DNA of 64,000 nt, taken from the NCBI GenBank assembly GCA_016841765.1, contig JAENYN010000024.1, forward strand, positions 1 through 64,000, read 5' to 3'. Both the position numbers and the translations under genes were made by a program. The notes beneath the pieces are model-generated. The model saw nothing but the letters and a program-made list of their open reading frames with translations, was not told the DNA's origin and ran no database searches. Source of the DNA: Guptibacillus hwajinpoensis (GTDB taxonomy: Bacteria > Bacillota > Bacilli > Bacillales > Bacillaceae_O). Of the stretch, positions 25,556 through 33,996 are shown one piece after another; position 1 is the first letter of the stretch, and the number at the start of each line of letters is the position of its first letter.

Positions 25556-25698
25556 TGTGGATAACATAACAGGCTATTATCGAATCGGCAGCCTGCCTAT
25601 CCTCTAATGGTTGTGAGTAACTTCTTAAACGGGGGATAAGTCACTGGATATGTGGATAAATATTCAGAACATACAAAAAACGACAAGATCTATCCACA
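25556..25698. promoter_or_regulatory. Cluster of DnaA boxes
   Basis: Two perfect DnaA boxes TGTGGATAA (25556-25564 and 25651-25659) and one inverted near-perfect box CTATCCACA (25690-25698, 8 of 9) lie within 143 nt of a 480-nt gene-free region. Bacillus chromosomes carry a few such clusters away from oriC that titrate DnaA and limit initiation. There is no dnaA or dnaN nearby, so this is not the origin. Confidence 0.65.
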
Positions 25699-25818
25699 GG
25701 TTTTCGGATCCCAGATTGTACCGAATAGCAGGATGGATATGAAATAAACAAGGCAAAAACAGATACCCGAAAATTGAAAAATGACTAGAATCCTGCATAT
25801 CATTTTTGTTTCGAAAAC

Positions 25819-26385
25819 TTAAAGAAGCGGTGCAAAAGGAAACTCTTCCCTAAGGATGGAATATACTTTCCTGTCTTCGAAAAGTCCAGCAGCAAAATAC
25901 ACCTGCCGCATTGTTCCTTCGTACGTCATTCCGATTTTTTGCATTACCCTCTCGGAGCCTGTGTTTTCTGGATGGCATCTGGCCATGATCCTATTCAGGT
26001 TAAGCTCCCTGAATCCGAATGTGCAGACGGCTTTCGAAGCTTCCGTCACGTAACCGGAACGCCAATGGTTCCTGCCGATGACATAGCCGAGTTCTGCGCT
26101 GTGATGGCGGAAGGAAAGGCCGGAAAGCCCTATGGTTCCGATCAACTGGCCCGTTTCTTTCAGGATGATTCCCCATGTCAATGTGTCTTTTCCTTTATGG
26201 TCCCGAATCGCAAGTTCGATAAAATCCCGTGTATCATCAAGATCACGATGGCTATCCCACGTAGTGAAATTGGCGACCACGGGATCGGAAGCGTAAGCGA
26301 AAATGGATTCCGCATCTCCGTTTTCCAGCGGACGGAGTGTAAGCCGGCTCGTTTTCATTTGTTCCATTGGTTCCAATCCTTTCAT
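25819..26385 (-). CDS. GNAT acetyltransferase, RimJ/RimL type
   Basis: A 188-residue GNAT enzyme. It opens with SRLTLRPLENGDAESIF, has the LTWGIILKETGQLIGTIGL strand and the ELGYVIGRNHWRSGYVTEA acetyl-CoA loop, and ends with NLNRIMARCHPENTGSERVMQKIGMTYEGT. These are typical of RimJ/RimL-like N-acetyltransferases that modify protein N-termini or small amines. Two starts are plausible: the one given after CAGGAAATT, or an ATG 18 nt downstream after AAAGG. The gene is monocistronic and its substrate is unknown. Confidence 0.88.
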   Translation of the reverse strand: MKGLEPMEQMKTSRLTLRPLENGDAESIFAYASDPVVANFTTWDSHRDLDDTRDFIELAIRDHKGKDTLTWGIILKETGQLIGTIGLSGLSFRHHSAELGYVIGRNHWRSGYVTEASKAVCTFGFRELNLNRIMARCHPENTGSERVMQKIGMTYEGTMRQVYFAAGLFEDRKVYSILREEFPFAPLL

Positions 26386-26467
26386 CTTAATTTCCTGTTG
26401 TTTTGAATAGCAGCTATGTACCTTATATACCTTTTTTTACCGGCTGTGAATCTTGCAAAATCCGAAA

Positions 26468-27385
26468 TTATTGATCAGCGTCCATCTTAGATAGCAATTG
26501 TCTAAACACTCCGGCAGCCTGAATGGGCTTTTGTTCACATCCCGATCCATCCTCCATACACCATAGTGCGGCAAGGACCGAATGGCAAAACCCCCATTTC
26601 AAAATCCTGTCACGCTGCAGGGAAAGCTCCTCAGCGAAAATGGAAACCCGTTGTGAAATGACAGGAAGCATGCCGGTTTCGGGCAAACAGTTAAGCATAT
26701 ACTGGATGAGATCGTATTCCACTTCCCCAATAAGGCCTTTCGGATCGATCGCAATCCAGTTCCCTTTTTCTGCAGACAGGACATTGAAATGATGGAAGTC
26801 ACCATGAAGAAGCTGTTTATTCAGGCTGGTTTCATTCAGCCAGCGGAACATTCCAGCAGCTTCAAGCAGTATTTCTTTTGAAAATCCGTCGGTTCCATCG
26901 GGGTACTTTCTGATTTGTCTATGAAAATTTTCTTCCCTGTCCTCCGTTGTCGGGAGGTTGGCCTCCTCCGGCGGGTCTGTCCATAAGTTCCGCAGCACTC
27001 CGGCAGCAGTCATTGTTGTTTCCCGATCATCCTCAACAGCAGAAAGGGAGGTCCCCGGACTGATCCGTTCAAGAAGGATGATGCCTTTCTCCAGGTCATA
27101 ATCCTTCATCTCGACCATTCCGCTTCTCCGGTTAAAATGAGCCAGGGCTGTCACTTCATTGCGGACTTCTATACCAGGAACACAAAGCTTCACAACACCC
27201 TCAGAGCCGTCACCGAACAGCACAGGGGCCACAAAGTTATAAGAAAGGCTGAAAGGTTTCAGAACCCTGCAGCCCCACCTTTCCTCACAATGCCGTATCA
27301 GTCCGTCAAATTCTTCGATCCATCGCCTTCCGTCCCCGCCATGCACATTCCGGACAGTCTCCTGAAAATCATGCGGCAGCTCCAT
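26468..27385 (-). CDS. APH(6)-type aminoglycoside/hydroxyurea kinase-like protein
   Basis: A 305-residue protein-kinase-fold phosphotransferase of the APH_6/hydroxyurea resistance family. Motifs: a Lys in GVVKLCVPG for ATP, ILLERISPGTSL, the catalytic LLHGDFHHFNVL (HGDxHxxN), and the DFG-equivalent IDPKGLIGEVEYD. Family members include streptomycin 6-kinases, but many chromosomal copies phosphorylate unknown sugars. The start follows AAGGAGG by 8 nt; a longer frame runs back through the palindrome at 27438-27479 and is not a real extension. It is a lone gene, so resistance is possible but unproven. Confidence 0.83.
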   Translation of the reverse strand: MELPHDFQETVRNVHGGDGRRWIEEFDGLIRHCEERWGCRVLKPFSLSYNFVAPVLFGDGSEGVVKLCVPGIEVRNEVTALAHFNRRSGMVEMKDYDLEKGIILLERISPGTSLSAVEDDRETTMTAAGVLRNLWTDPPEEANLPTTEDREENFHRQIRKYPDGTDGFSKEILLEAAGMFRWLNETSLNKQLLHGDFHHFNVLSAEKGNWIAIDPKGLIGEVEYDLIQYMLNCLPETGMLPVISQRVSIFAEELSLQRDRILKWGFCHSVLAALWCMEDGSGCEQKPIQAAGVFRQLLSKMDADQ

Positions 27386-27437
27386 CGCTGTTTCCTCCTT
27401 TTTCATGCCTTTTTCATGGCTTTTTATGCTTTTTTCA

Positions 27438-27479
27438 TGCCTGGGAATTGCCTGGCAACTGCCAGGCAATTCCCAGGCA
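27438..27479. repeat. CAATTG palindrome family, copy 3
   Basis: Perfect 20-bp arms, TGCCTGGGAATTGCCTGGCA and its complement, surround AC. It lies between divergent genes, 53 nt upstream of the kinase start. Confidence 0.92.
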
Positions 27480-27569
27480 ATCATGAGTCTTTTTGCCTAT
27501 ATGAATGTTTTTTTGCCCGCTACACAAAATATACCGGAAAAAACATTGTGTAAGAAGGGGTGAATGAAG

Positions 27570-28097
27570 ATGGTGAAAGAAGTAAGGAAAGTCCTGCTGG
27601 CAGTGGCTGTAGTGGTAATGCTTGCCGGTGTTTCGCAACCTGTCCACGCGGAGCCTGACGTACCGGCGGATTATGGGGCCGCAGGGGCGATGAAAGACAC
27701 AGATATCAGTATTGAAGAGGCATTGACTTATGCGATTCAGGATGAGTTTTTGGCACAGGCGCGCTATGATGCAGTGATCAGCAAATTCGGGCAAAGGAGG
27801 CCGTTCACCAACATTAAGGCGGCCGAACAGCGCCATATCCGGGCACTGATCGGCCTGTTCCGGAAATACGGCATTCAGGTGCCGGTGGATGATGCAAAAC
27901 AATATGTCAGTGAACCGGATACCCTGAATGAGGCGTTTCAGGCCGGCATAGGAGGAGAAATCGCGAATATCTCCATGTATGAAAAACTCGCCGGCCTGCC
28001 GAACCTGCCGCCGGATATCAAAGCGGTGATGAGAAACCTCGGCATGGCCTCGAAACAGCATCTTGCCGCATTCAGAATGGGCATGGAGCAGCTGTGA
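27570..28097 (+). CDS. Exported ferritin-like DUF2202 protein
   Basis: A 175-residue protein with an N-terminal signal peptide (about residues 1-27, ending VHA). The mature part shows the paired helices of DUF2202 ferritin-like proteins: EEALTYAIQDEFLAQARYDAVI, then AAEQRHIRALIGLFRKYG, then GIGGEIANISMYEKL, each bearing Glu or Glu-x-x-His groups suited to a di-iron site. It may act outside the membrane in metal storage or oxidative protection; this is inference. The second ATG was chosen because AAGGGG is 8 nt upstream. It is divergent from the kinase gene. Confidence 0.83.
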   Translation: MVKEVRKVLLAVAVVVMLAGVSQPVHAEPDVPADYGAAGAMKDTDISIEEALTYAIQDEFLAQARYDAVISKFGQRRPFTNIKAAEQRHIRALIGLFRKYGIQVPVDDAKQYVSEPDTLNEAFQAGIGGEIANISMYEKLAGLPNLPPDIKAVMRNLGMASKQHLAAFRMGMEQL

Positions 28098-28254
28098 ATC
28101 GAAGCAATCCCAACCGCTGGAGGAAATGAGCCCCTTTACCCTAAAAACAATAATTCTGCCTGCCGCGCTTGTCCTTTGTGATAAGATGTAGAAGGATTCT
28201 TGATTAGCGAAACCAGCAGGCATGCTGGGAAGCAAAGCAAAGGATGAAGCGGCA

Positions 28255-29619
28255 ATGTATAAAACGGATACGATGAAACAGAAAATCATATTGCTGTTGA
28301 CCATTCTCTGGCCAATTTTGGTCACTCAGGTGGGGATGTTCAGCATGAACCTGGTGGATACCATCATGTCAGGCCGGGCGGGGGCAGACGATTTGGCCGG
28401 TGTTGCCATCGGCACGAGCTTCTGGGTCCCGGTTTTTACCGGGCTGAACGGAATCCTGATTGCGGTAACCCCGATCGTATCCCAGCTTCTTGGTGCTGAC
28501 AGCTCGAAAGATGTCCCAAAGGCTGTTGTACAGGGGCTGTATCTCGCCATTGCCCTGGCCTTATCCGTTATTTTGGCCGGGGCTTTTTTGCTTGGCCCTG
28601 TACTCGATATGATGAAGATTGAACCCGGCGTCCGCTATATTGCCTTTCACTACCTTAAAGGCTTAAGTTTCGGCATGATTCCGCTGTTTATGTACACCGT
28701 TCTCCGCAGTTTCATTGATGCGCTCGGGCAGACGCGTGTCAGTATGAGAATCACGTTCCTTGTGCTTCCTGTCAACATCTTTTTTAATTATGTCCTTATA
28801 TTCGGGAAAATGGGATTCCCGGAACTGGGCGGCGCCGGGGCCGGCTATGCGACTGCAATCACGTATTGGACCTTTTTTCTCATCGCTCTGTTTATCGTTC
28901 ATCGGGGAGAACCCTTCGCCTCTTACCGGATTTTACGCGATGTCAGCCAGCCATCATGGTCGGCCTGGAAGGAACAGTTGGCGATCGGTGTTCCGATCGG
29001 CCTTACCATCTTTTTTGAAACGAGCATTTTTTCCGTCGTCACGCTGTTGATGAGCGCCTTTGATACTGCGACGATCGCAGCCCACCAGGCGGCTTTGAAT
29101 TTCACATCGATGCTTTATATGATTCCGTTGAGCATTTCGATGGCCCTTACGATTGCAGTTGGTTTTGAAGTTGGCGGGAGAAGGGTGGCGGATGCCAACG
29201 CATACAGCAAGCTCGGGCTCGGAATCGCAGTGGCCATGGCTTTTGCCAGCGGTCTCTTTCTCTACTTGTTCAACAAAGAAATTGCACTTCTATATTCCGA
29301 CAGCACCCCCGTCATCCAGCTGACGCAGCAGTTTATCATTTATGCGATCTTTTATCAGCTTTCTGATGCCATCCAGGCCCCTGTACTGGGTATTTTAAGA
29401 GGATACAAGGATGTCAACATCCCCTTTGTCATTTCCCTTGTGTCGTACTGGCTCATCGGCCTTCCAATTGGGTATGGGCTTGCTCATCTTTCCGGCCTTG
29501 GCCCCTTCGGTTACTGGATCGGCATTATCGCCGGCCTTACAGCGGCCGCTGCCGGAGCGGCAATACGCCTATACTATATCCAGAGGCGATTCAAAACACA
29601 ATTTGTGGATTTGGCTTGA
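28255..29619 (+). CDS. MATE-family multidrug efflux transporter
   Basis: A 454-residue MATE (NorM-like) transporter with twelve predicted helices in two halves. The N-half contains TILWPILVTQVGMFSMNLVD and the conserved MSGRAGADDLAGVAIG loop; the C-half contains IGVPIGLTIFFETSIF and the related AAHQAALNFTSMLYMIP. MATE pumps expel cationic drugs and dyes in exchange for Na+ or H+. AAGGATGAAG lies upstream of the chosen ATG. The gene is monocistronic with a terminator. The drug range cannot be predicted. Confidence 0.93.
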   Translation: MYKTDTMKQKIILLLTILWPILVTQVGMFSMNLVDTIMSGRAGADDLAGVAIGTSFWVPVFTGLNGILIAVTPIVSQLLGADSSKDVPKAVVQGLYLAIALALSVILAGAFLLGPVLDMMKIEPGVRYIAFHYLKGLSFGMIPLFMYTVLRSFIDALGQTRVSMRITFLVLPVNIFFNYVLIFGKMGFPELGGAGAGYATAITYWTFFLIALFIVHRGEPFASYRILRDVSQPSWSAWKEQLAIGVPIGLTIFFETSIFSVVTLLMSAFDTATIAAHQAALNFTSMLYMIPLSISMALTIAVGFEVGGRRVADANAYSKLGLGIAVAMAFASGLFLYLFNKEIALLYSDSTPVIQLTQQFIIYAIFYQLSDAIQAPVLGILRGYKDVNIPFVISLVSYWLIGLPIGYGLAHLSGLGPFGYWIGIIAGLTAAAAGAAIRLYYIQRRFKTQFVDLA

Positions 29620-29623
29620 AAAC

Positions 29624-29667
29624 AAAACGGCCTGAGCAGGAAAAGTTTTTCTGTCTCTGGCCGTTTT
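29624..29667 (+). terminator. Terminator after the MATE gene
   Basis: AAAACGGCC pairs with GGCCGTTTT around a 26-nt loop containing its own small pairing. Confidence 0.8.
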
Positions 29668-29805
29668 ACTTTTAATGGCTCCTTACACGATGGTGCCGGC
29701 ATTACCCCGGACATTAAGCCTTTCCAACCCGCTATTCACTTATTTGGTTTTTCCACAAAAAAAGAAACAAACAGCAGGATTAAAAAAATTTTCAAATTTT
29801 ATCAG

Positions 29806-29834
29806 TTGAACTCACAGGATGACCGTACTAAAAT
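29806..29834 (+). promoter_or_regulatory. Candidate SigA promoter for the OPT gene
   Basis: TTGAAC and TAAAAT are 17 nt apart, each matching five of six consensus bases. The start of transcription would lie about 210 nt before the OPT start codon; this long leader has no recognised riboswitch. Confidence 0.55.
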
Positions 29835-30054
29835 AGGCGGAGTGTGAGTGGGAAAATGTATTGCCATTATAAAAAATCAGGCGAATGCTGACGGAATTTA
29901 AAAGGGGTTTCCGAATGAATGAAGGAAGGTAATAAATGTTAGGCAGTAAGCGGCTGCCTGCTTGTTTTCCTGCGCCTTTTTTTCCGTCATAGCCAGATTT
30001 TCAGTATTTTTTTCGCAGTATCATTTTAATTATGCAGATTGGAGGCAGAAGAAC

Positions 30055-31923
30055 ATGGCAGAACCACAGAGAAAGGTTGAACACAAACCTTATATTTCCC
30101 CGAACGATAAAAGGCCGGAATTGACTTTGCTCGCCTTGGTCGTCGGGGCATTGCTCGTTGTCGTCTTCGGCGCGGCGAATGCGTATCTCGGCCTGCTTGT
30201 CGGGATGACTGTTTCGGCGTCCATTCCGGCAGCCGTTATTTCAATGGCGGTGCTCAGAGTCATCCTGCGCCGGCAATCCATCCTTGAAAACAACATTGTC
30301 CAGACAATTACATCTTCTGGGGAAGCACTGGCAGCGGGTGTCATTTTCACTTTGCCGGCCCTGTTCATCTGGAACATGCAGCCGAGCCTGCTGACGATGG
30401 GAATCATCTCGTTAGCCGGCGGAATTCTTGGTGTCGTCCTCATGATTCCGCTTCGTAAAGCGCTTATTGTCGATGAACATGATAACCTTCCTTATCCTGA
30501 AGGAACAGCATGTGCAGAAGTGCTTGTTGCCGGGGAAGGAAAAGGGCGCGGAGCGAAGCTTGTATTTTGGGGCCTTGGCATCGGGGCGTTTTTCAAGTTC
30601 CTGACAGATGCGGTCAAAGCATTTCCATCCCAGGTTGAATGGGCAATCTCAGGTTTCCGGAATGCAGCTTTCGGCATGAATACCATGCCTGCATTGCTAT
30701 CGGTCGGCTATATAATCGGTCCGCGGATTGCAGGGATCATGTTTGCCGGTGCCGTTCTCGGCTGGCTCGGCATCATCCCGCTGATCAGCCAGTTCGGTAT
30801 GTTTGCGGACGAACCGATTTATCCGGCGGAAGTGCCGATCTCGGAAATGGACTACCATGCCATCTGGGATAGTTATTTGAGGTACATTGGTGCAGGTGCC
30901 GTAGCTTTTGGAGGAATTATCGGCTTGCTTAAAACATTGCCGACGATTTTTGCCTCGTTCACAGGGGCCCTTAAAGGCTTCAGTGAATCAGGGATGAGTC
31001 ACGGGAAACTCCGTACGGAACAGGATATCCCGCTTTCCTGGATTATCGGCTTAACCATCCTGTTTGTCGGCATCCTGGCATTTTTCCCGCATATTGAAGT
31101 CGGGATTATCGGGGCGCTGCTCGTTCTCTTATTCGGTTTCTTTTTCGTGACCGTTTCCGCCCGGATTGTCGGTGTCGTCGGCAGTTCGTCAAACCCGGTA
31201 TCCGGAATGACGATTGCAGCATTGATCTTTGTTGCGGTCATTTTAAAAGCAACCGGCCTCACAGGTGAGCCGGGAATGCTGACTGCCATCATTATCGGCG
31301 GAGTCGTTTGTATCGCAGCAGCAATTTCAGGTGATACGTCCCAGGACTTGAAAACCGGTTTCCTTCTGGGCGCGACGCCAAAATGGCAACAGGTCGCACA
31401 GCTGTACGGCATTCTGATTGCAAGTATTGTGACTGGCTTTATCCTTATTCTACTAGATGGTGCATACGGATTTGGATCCCAGGAGCTGCCGGCACCGCAG
31501 GCGATGCTAATGGCGCTTGTTGTGGAAGGGATCATGGAAGGTGACCTGCCCTGGAATCTCATTTTCGTTGGGATGGCAGCTGCGGCGACTGTCGAGCTGT
31601 TCGGTATCGGCTCCCTTCCGTTTGCGGTAGGGCTTTACCTGCCAATCCACCTGACATCGCCGATCATGCTTGGCGGCCTTGTCAGAGGCTGGATTGACAC
31701 GCGGGAAAAACGCGAAGATGTTCGCCAGAAGAAAACAGAGCGCGGCATCCTGCTCGCTTCCGGTTTCATCGCCGGTGAAGCATTGACCGGTGTCATCATC
31801 GCAATCGCTGTTACAGCAGGTTTCGTTATGCCGGAAGAGGCGATGTTCGGCACATGGGCATCAATTCTGGCGTTTGCAGCTGTGACGGTGACACTCTTCA
31901 TGACAGCCAATAAGAAAGCGTAA
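30055..31923 (+). CDS. OPT-family oligopeptide transporter
   Basis: A 622-residue OPT transporter with about 14-16 helices. The N-terminal NAYLGLLVGMTVSASIPAAV block and the segments DEHDNLPYPEGTACAEVL, SSNPVSGMTIAAL and SGDTSQDLKTGFLLGATPKWQQ are hallmarks of the bacterial OPT peptide-transporter branch (EspB/YPO-like). These proteins are thought to import small peptides or metal-chelating amino acids by proton symport. The start was set at the ATG after GATTGGAGG; an upstream extension of 31 residues lacks a ribosome site. Monocistronic, with its own terminator. Confidence 0.92.
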   Translation: MAEPQRKVEHKPYISPNDKRPELTLLALVVGALLVVVFGAANAYLGLLVGMTVSASIPAAVISMAVLRVILRRQSILENNIVQTITSSGEALAAGVIFTLPALFIWNMQPSLLTMGIISLAGGILGVVLMIPLRKALIVDEHDNLPYPEGTACAEVLVAGEGKGRGAKLVFWGLGIGAFFKFLTDAVKAFPSQVEWAISGFRNAAFGMNTMPALLSVGYIIGPRIAGIMFAGAVLGWLGIIPLISQFGMFADEPIYPAEVPISEMDYHAIWDSYLRYIGAGAVAFGGIIGLLKTLPTIFASFTGALKGFSESGMSHGKLRTEQDIPLSWIIGLTILFVGILAFFPHIEVGIIGALLVLLFGFFFVTVSARIVGVVGSSSNPVSGMTIAALIFVAVILKATGLTGEPGMLTAIIIGGVVCIAAAISGDTSQDLKTGFLLGATPKWQQVAQLYGILIASIVTGFILILLDGAYGFGSQELPAPQAMLMALVVEGIMEGDLPWNLIFVGMAAAATVELFGIGSLPFAVGLYLPIHLTSPIMLGGLVRGWIDTREKREDVRQKKTERGILLASGFIAGEALTGVIIAIAVTAGFVMPEEAMFGTWASILAFAAVTVTLFMTANKKA

Positions 31924-31931
31924 AGTTTATG

Positions 31932-31963
31932 AGGCCTGATCCCGCCCGGGGTCAGGCCTTTTT
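31932..31963 (+). terminator. Terminator after the OPT gene
   Basis: AGGCCTGA pairs with TCAGGCCT, with GGG/CCC pairing inside, followed by TTTTT. Confidence 0.9.
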
Positions 31964-32134
31964 ACTATTATAAGAAAGAACTGTCAGTAAGCAACGAAAT
32001 GCTCCAAAGCAGCGGCAAATTCAAGTAATAAGGACCATAATGGCTCTGTATCACCCATTTTCACTTCCTGCTATCCTAATTTTAAGAAAATTATGGTAAA
32101 ATGATTGGCAGCGATATTCGGGGAGGGAGTGCGG

Positions 32135-32557
32135 ATGGAGAGTGAAGAATGGAAAGGATGGATCCGTAAGCACAGCAGCAGGATTTTTGCCTTCTGCGGG
32201 TTAGGCACCGTGCTCTTTTTTTATGACTTTCAGGGAAAGGGCATGTTCTTTGGTTTCGTCTTGCTCGCCCTAGTGATCTGGCTCGGCACAAGGCTTGATA
32301 AGCTTACAAAGAAACCGATTTACAAGCGTTCAAAAAAAGAGTCCGTTGTTCAAATTGTTACGGATGCCGTGATTATGAGCTCATTAATGCACCTCATGAC
32401 AGACGGCGGGGTGTCAGGTAAAATTTTTGTTTTGCTTATCTTTACTTTTGGAGATTTGATGGTTGAGGGCCTGGAAGCGCTTCTTGGGCCGCTCGGCAAA
32501 AAAACGCTGCCCGGCTGGATTTCATTTATCCTTGTAGCGTTTTTTCCGCAGCCATAG
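32135..32557 (+). CDS. Membrane protein of unknown function
   Basis: A 140-residue protein with a basic N-terminal segment and about three to four membrane helices (approximately 17-32, 37-52, 80-110 and 124-138). Conserved-looking features are a TRLDKLTKKPIYKRSKKE loop, SSLMHLMTDGGVSGKIF and LPGWISFILVAFFPQP at the end. I do not recognise the family. GGGAGGGAG precedes the ATG. The YdcF-like gene follows 12 nt later, so the two probably form an operon. Confidence 0.72.
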   Translation: MESEEWKGWIRKHSSRIFAFCGLGTVLFFYDFQGKGMFFGFVLLALVIWLGTRLDKLTKKPIYKRSKKESVVQIVTDAVIMSSLMHLMTDGGVSGKIFVLLIFTFGDLMVEGLEALLGPLGKKTLPGWISFILVAFFPQP

Positions 32558-32569
32558 GGAGAGATTCAC

Positions 32570-33181
32570 ATGAAGAAAAAACTTAAGATTGCCATAGCGT
32601 CCCTTCTTGCCCTGGTTTTGATTTTCTTGCTCTGGTCCGGCTTTGAAATCTGGAGATACAGCCTCAAAAACACTGAATCAGTCACCGCGGATGCGGCCAT
32701 CGTGCTCGGCGCCGCATCCTGGAATGGAAAACCGTCACCAGTTTTTCAGGGAAGGATCGACCATGCGGTGAACCTCTATAAAAGTGGAGAGGCGAAGCAT
32801 CTCATTTTCACCGGCGGTAAAGCGCCGGGCAGCAAGCTGTCTGAATCGGAAACAGGCAAAAGATATGCAATAGGGCAGGGAGTTGCCAAAAAGGACATTT
32901 TCATCGAAGGCAAATCCGAAATCACGGAAGAAAACCTTCTTTTCGCCAAAGAAATTGCCGAAGAACAGGGGTTTGATGAACTTCTGATTGCAACTGACCC
33001 GCTCCATATGAAGCGGGCGATGGCAATGGCAGAAGATCTGGGACTCGATGCTTTTCCTTCACCTGCAAGCACAACAGCCTATCAATCGGCAAAAACGAAA
33101 GTCCCTTTCTTTTTAAGAGAGCTGGTATTCTATACAGGGTATGAACTTATCAGCCCGTTTCGGTCATTCGGCAAAGAGTGA
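32570..33181 (+). CDS. YdcF/SanA-family (DUF218) membrane-anchored protein
   Basis: A 203-residue DUF218 protein: an N-terminal membrane anchor (about 5-25), then the conserved AAIVLGAASWNGKPSP, HLIFTGGKAPGSKLSESE, EENLLFAKEIAEE and IATDPLHMKRAMAMAEDLGL blocks. SanA and ElyC of this superfamily affect envelope integrity and the undecaprenyl cycle; the biochemical activity is not settled. The gene follows the small membrane protein with a 12-nt gap and GGGAGAG as ribosome site, and converges on the nucleotidyltransferase gene with only 6 nt between. Confidence 0.88.
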   Translation: MKKKLKIAIASLLALVLIFLLWSGFEIWRYSLKNTESVTADAAIVLGAASWNGKPSPVFQGRIDHAVNLYKSGEAKHLIFTGGKAPGSKLSESETGKRYAIGQGVAKKDIFIEGKSEITEENLLFAKEIAEEQGFDELLIATDPLHMKRAMAMAEDLGLDAFPSPASTTAYQSAKTKVPFFLRELVFYTGYELISPFRSFGKE

Positions 33182-33187
33182 GCGGAA

Positions 33188-33907
33188 TCAACGATCTGCC
33201 GGTTTGCCGATTGAGAAACCTTCAAACAGTCTGCCGCCGGCAGGTGCAAGGATTGTTTCTGCCATTTGGATGACGGGGGTTTTGTCTCCGGTCCGGTAAA
33301 ATTGATCGAATGCAACGGCAAACCTTGCTGCAAAATCAGGATCGAATTGCTGCAGTGACCTGTATACCCATTTAGAATTGCCGGTCCAGCACTGGTTTGT
33401 GCGGAGGACGAACTCATGCAGCTTCATTGCCAGATCTCCGGCTATGAAAAGATCTTCACGGCGCGAAGAAGAGCCGGAAAAGTCATCAAGCAAATCGGTC
33501 AGAAAATAGCGGTTCAAATCTACCGTTTGGGCTGACCAGGGTTCCGGCCCATCTTGCAGTAGCTTATCCGCTTCGTTTTTGATTTCTGTGAGAATACCGC
33601 TGTCTTTCAGTATGATTCCTTCAGCAACCATTCTCGGCAGGGAAGGGCGGCCGCGCTTCCGGTCGTTTTCGAAAAATCCAGCGTAAGATGTGACATTATG
33701 CGCGAACAGTTCAACCGGCCAGCCTTCAAAGAAAAAAGACTCGCGGTATGAACCGCCCAGATTCCGGTCAAATAGGACAATATCGAGGTCGGAGGCGGAA
33801 GTTCCCTGCCCGCGGACGACACTGCCGGCGAGGAGGGCAGCATCACAATCAGGGTATTTTTCATCGATCAGCCGTTTTGCAGCATCCATAGGTTCTGGCT
33901 TCATCAT
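33188..33907 (-). CDS. Nucleotidyltransferase-domain protein
   Basis: A 239-residue protein. Its first 60 residues hold the minimal nucleotidyltransferase signature: AALLAGSVVRGQGTSASDLDIVLF, i.e. GS followed by two catalytic Asp (SDLDIV). A further possible ligand is in WPVELFAHN. The remaining 170 residues are helical and resemble the accessory domain of kanamycin-nucleotidyltransferase-like proteins. It may modify a small molecule or a tRNA. Adjacent GAGGAT serves either of two tandem ATGs. It is monocistronic on the minus strand and tail-to-tail with the YdcF-like gene. Confidence 0.8.
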   Translation of the reverse strand: MMKPEPMDAAKRLIDEKYPDCDAALLAGSVVRGQGTSASDLDIVLFDRNLGGSYRESFFFEGWPVELFAHNVTSYAGFFENDRKRGRPSLPRMVAEGIILKDSGILTEIKNEADKLLQDGPEPWSAQTVDLNRYFLTDLLDDFSGSSSRREDLFIAGDLAMKLHEFVLRTNQCWTGNSKWVYRSLQQFDPDFAARFAVAFDQFYRTGDKTPVIQMAETILAPAGGRLFEGFSIGKPADR

Positions 33908-33996
33908 TTTTTATCCTCATTTCAAGTCTGTGTTTCTATTATCATAAGGAATTTCATTAACTTGCACAATGTGAATGATAGAAAGGAAGAATACAT

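Noticed and set aside
25556-25698. Chromosomal origin of replication
   Set aside because: DnaA boxes are present but there is no dnaA, dnaN, rpmH or AT-rich unwinding region beside them; a titration cluster fits better.
27386-27484. N-terminal extension of the APH(6)-like kinase
   Set aside because: The extension is translated from the palindromic repeat at 27438-27479 and lacks a ribosome site, whereas a strong site lies before the inner ATG.
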